NCBI GenBank assembly: GCA_949752735.1
Contig: OX457042.1
Coordinates: 30,084,116 to 30,148,115, forward strand
Length of the DNA stretch: 64,000 bases
DNA from: Lumbricus terrestris
Lineage: Eukaryota > Annelida > Clitellata > Crassiclitellata > Lumbricidae
Reading direction: 5' to 3'
Shown here: piece by piece, positions 62,476 through 64,000 of the stretch
Position numbering within the stretch: position 1 is the stretch's first letter
Layout of the letters: each line of letters begins with the position of its first letter
The notes under the pieces: model-generated
Database searches by the model: none
Seen by the model: the letters and a program-made list of their open reading frames with translations, nothing else
What the model was told of the DNA's origin: nothing
Program-made: the position numbers and the translations under genes

Positions 62476-64000
62476 ATACTGAAAGTCAAGTGAACTATAG
62501 CATTATATAACAAGGAATGAATCAACCGAGATGCGTGCACAATTTAAGGTCGCCTCGGGACTCAGTCTCTGTACCGTACAATGTATATCCATCTAGAATT
62601 TTTTTTAAAGGAAAATCTTTTTATATTCAGTGTTTATAAGCGTATTATTTTGTTAACCTATCATCGAATCCACACTGCTATCTCATATCTCAGTGTTAAC
62701 GAGTCTCACAAAGACCCATTTGATTTCAACGGACTTCAGCAAACTTTAGGCTAAGTGTCTAGGCCAAGTCTATAGTGTTACCAACGGACACAAAACGGAA
62801 GCAAAAGGTCGCAGTTTATGATAACGTGGGGTCTCTGCTCTCTTGAATGACGGTCTGTCTTAAAGATCCAATGTTTTGTGGCTGATCTTACATGTACGTT
62901 CTCGATCAGTTCTTCCCAACACTGGCTCGTAGGCGCTACTGCTTGCAAGAAAGTCATAGAATTAACTGGAAAACAGTAGGCCAATGAGTGCATCCTTGTA
63001 CGACTTGACCTTCAATGTTATACAGTTGTACATCGGATACCAGACATAATTATATATGTAGCCTACCATTAGCTGCTATGCCATCATTTTCGTCATCAAA
63101 AAATAATTTATTAACTTTGCATTGACACGACGGCATCAACTAACAAAGAATATAATTTCAAATGCCTTGACACGTTCATTTGCAGGCAATTGCAGCATTT
63201 TCAACTTTCAATAGTACACAAGCAAGCAAACCTTTTACTTAGGTAGGCCTAGCACAAAAGACGATAGTGTAAGGCCTACTTAAAGTTTAATATGAATCAT
63301 AAAATCAGAAAGGATCAAATGAGACAAAAAAATGTCAATAGTCGGTAGGCCTACTGCACGTGACCATTACTGATGCGCAATAGGCCTAATTATTTAAGAC
63401 AGGATTCCCTTACCTTTGAGGTTGCGCTGAAGTTCTCTAATCGTAAAAACTCGAGATTTCTAAAGCGCCCCTCGAAAGCCAAGTGCGGGGCACCAGCTCT
63501 ATAGAATAAACCTAACTTGACGTTTACTAAGCTTACAGTAAATTTTGTAAACATATTACTGAAAAATAGTCTCTGATACTATTAAAAGTAAAACCCACTC
63601 TACAATCACTTAATTATTTCAATATTTATAATTATGTATAAACCGTCTGACTTGACGTCATAATGGCCTTCATTTTTCTTTGTTCATGTAGGAAGGATCT
63701 TTGATAAACAAACAGATGACGTGAAACTACTTACTACTTGTGAAAAACTGTTTCGTCTATGAAAATGACGTCATAATGGTTGCGCGTTAGACATGGGAAC
63801 GATAGATATAGACAGACACGAAAAGAACGGGTAAGTCCGTCTAACTGTCTGCTTGTTCTGTCGTCGTCAACTCGTCTCTCGGTCGGCTGTATAGTTCGCT
63901 GCTATAGGGATTTCGACCGAATGTTTGCCTAAAAAAATAATAGCTTCTCGGAGGCGGTTTCACACTTTTATGCATAGAATTAGAAGGGTCCTGAATAATT
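62476..64000. other. Non-coding stretch to the window end
   Basis: No gene or element was recognised. Two TGACGTCATAATGG segments lie about 115 bp apart (near 63654 and 63767), and TAGGCCTA occurs three times between 63240 and 63390. Confidence 0.4.

Overview
This window looks like nuclear DNA of an animal, most likely a marine invertebrate deuterostome (echinoderm, hemichordate or cephalochordate type; the species cannot be fixed from the sequence). Three things point this way. There is one spliced gene spread over 19 kb with GT-AG introns. There is a dense load of tRNA-derived SINEs, several LINE families, Tc1/mariner and hAT-like elements and microsatellites. There is a Ty3/gypsy element with the unusual integrase-before-reverse-transcriptase order, which has been described mainly from deuterostomes (the Gmr1-like group). 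No tRNA or rRNA gene, operon or CRISPR array was found.

Layout: 1-11.3 kb is a graveyard of transposons. It holds a LINE split by a hAT-like element with exact 8-bp target duplications, a SINE, an (ATCC)n array, the 3' end of a LINE lying between (ATA)n tracts, nested MITEs, and a mariner-like remnant that keeps the C-terminal half of its transposase. From 11.36 to 30.71 kb on the + strand lies the only convincing host gene: nine exons joining into one 461-residue reading frame for a pentameric ligand-gated ion channel-like subunit with four membrane helices but without the two cysteines of the Cys-loop. Most of its exons sit close to private tandem repeats. Intron 4 starts with about 46 copies of a 17-bp repeat that each carry a copy of the splice donor, and ends in a 66-bp repeat from which the acceptor seems derived. 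A perfect 105-bp inverted repeat lies in intron 1.

From 32.4 to 36.2 kb is a degenerate array of about 75-bp units, many of which hold the CRE palindrome TGACGTCA; it has been invaded by a SINE, a truncated LINE and another repeat. From 36.95 to 43.66 kb is a complete LTR retrotransposon on the minus strand with apparently identical 448-bp LTRs and an intact 1595-residue Gag-Pol. From 43.7 kb to the end there are only mobile-element fragments, MITEs (several nested, with exact target duplications), minisatellites and simple repeats, with no host gene recognised.

A window-wide oddity is the palindrome TAGGCCTA: I count 28 exact copies where about one is expected. In four places, comparison of related repeat copies or of a conserved protein shows that it arose by insertion of 6 bp (GGCCTA) after an existing TA. 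This may be a transposon footprint or a very short inserted unit.
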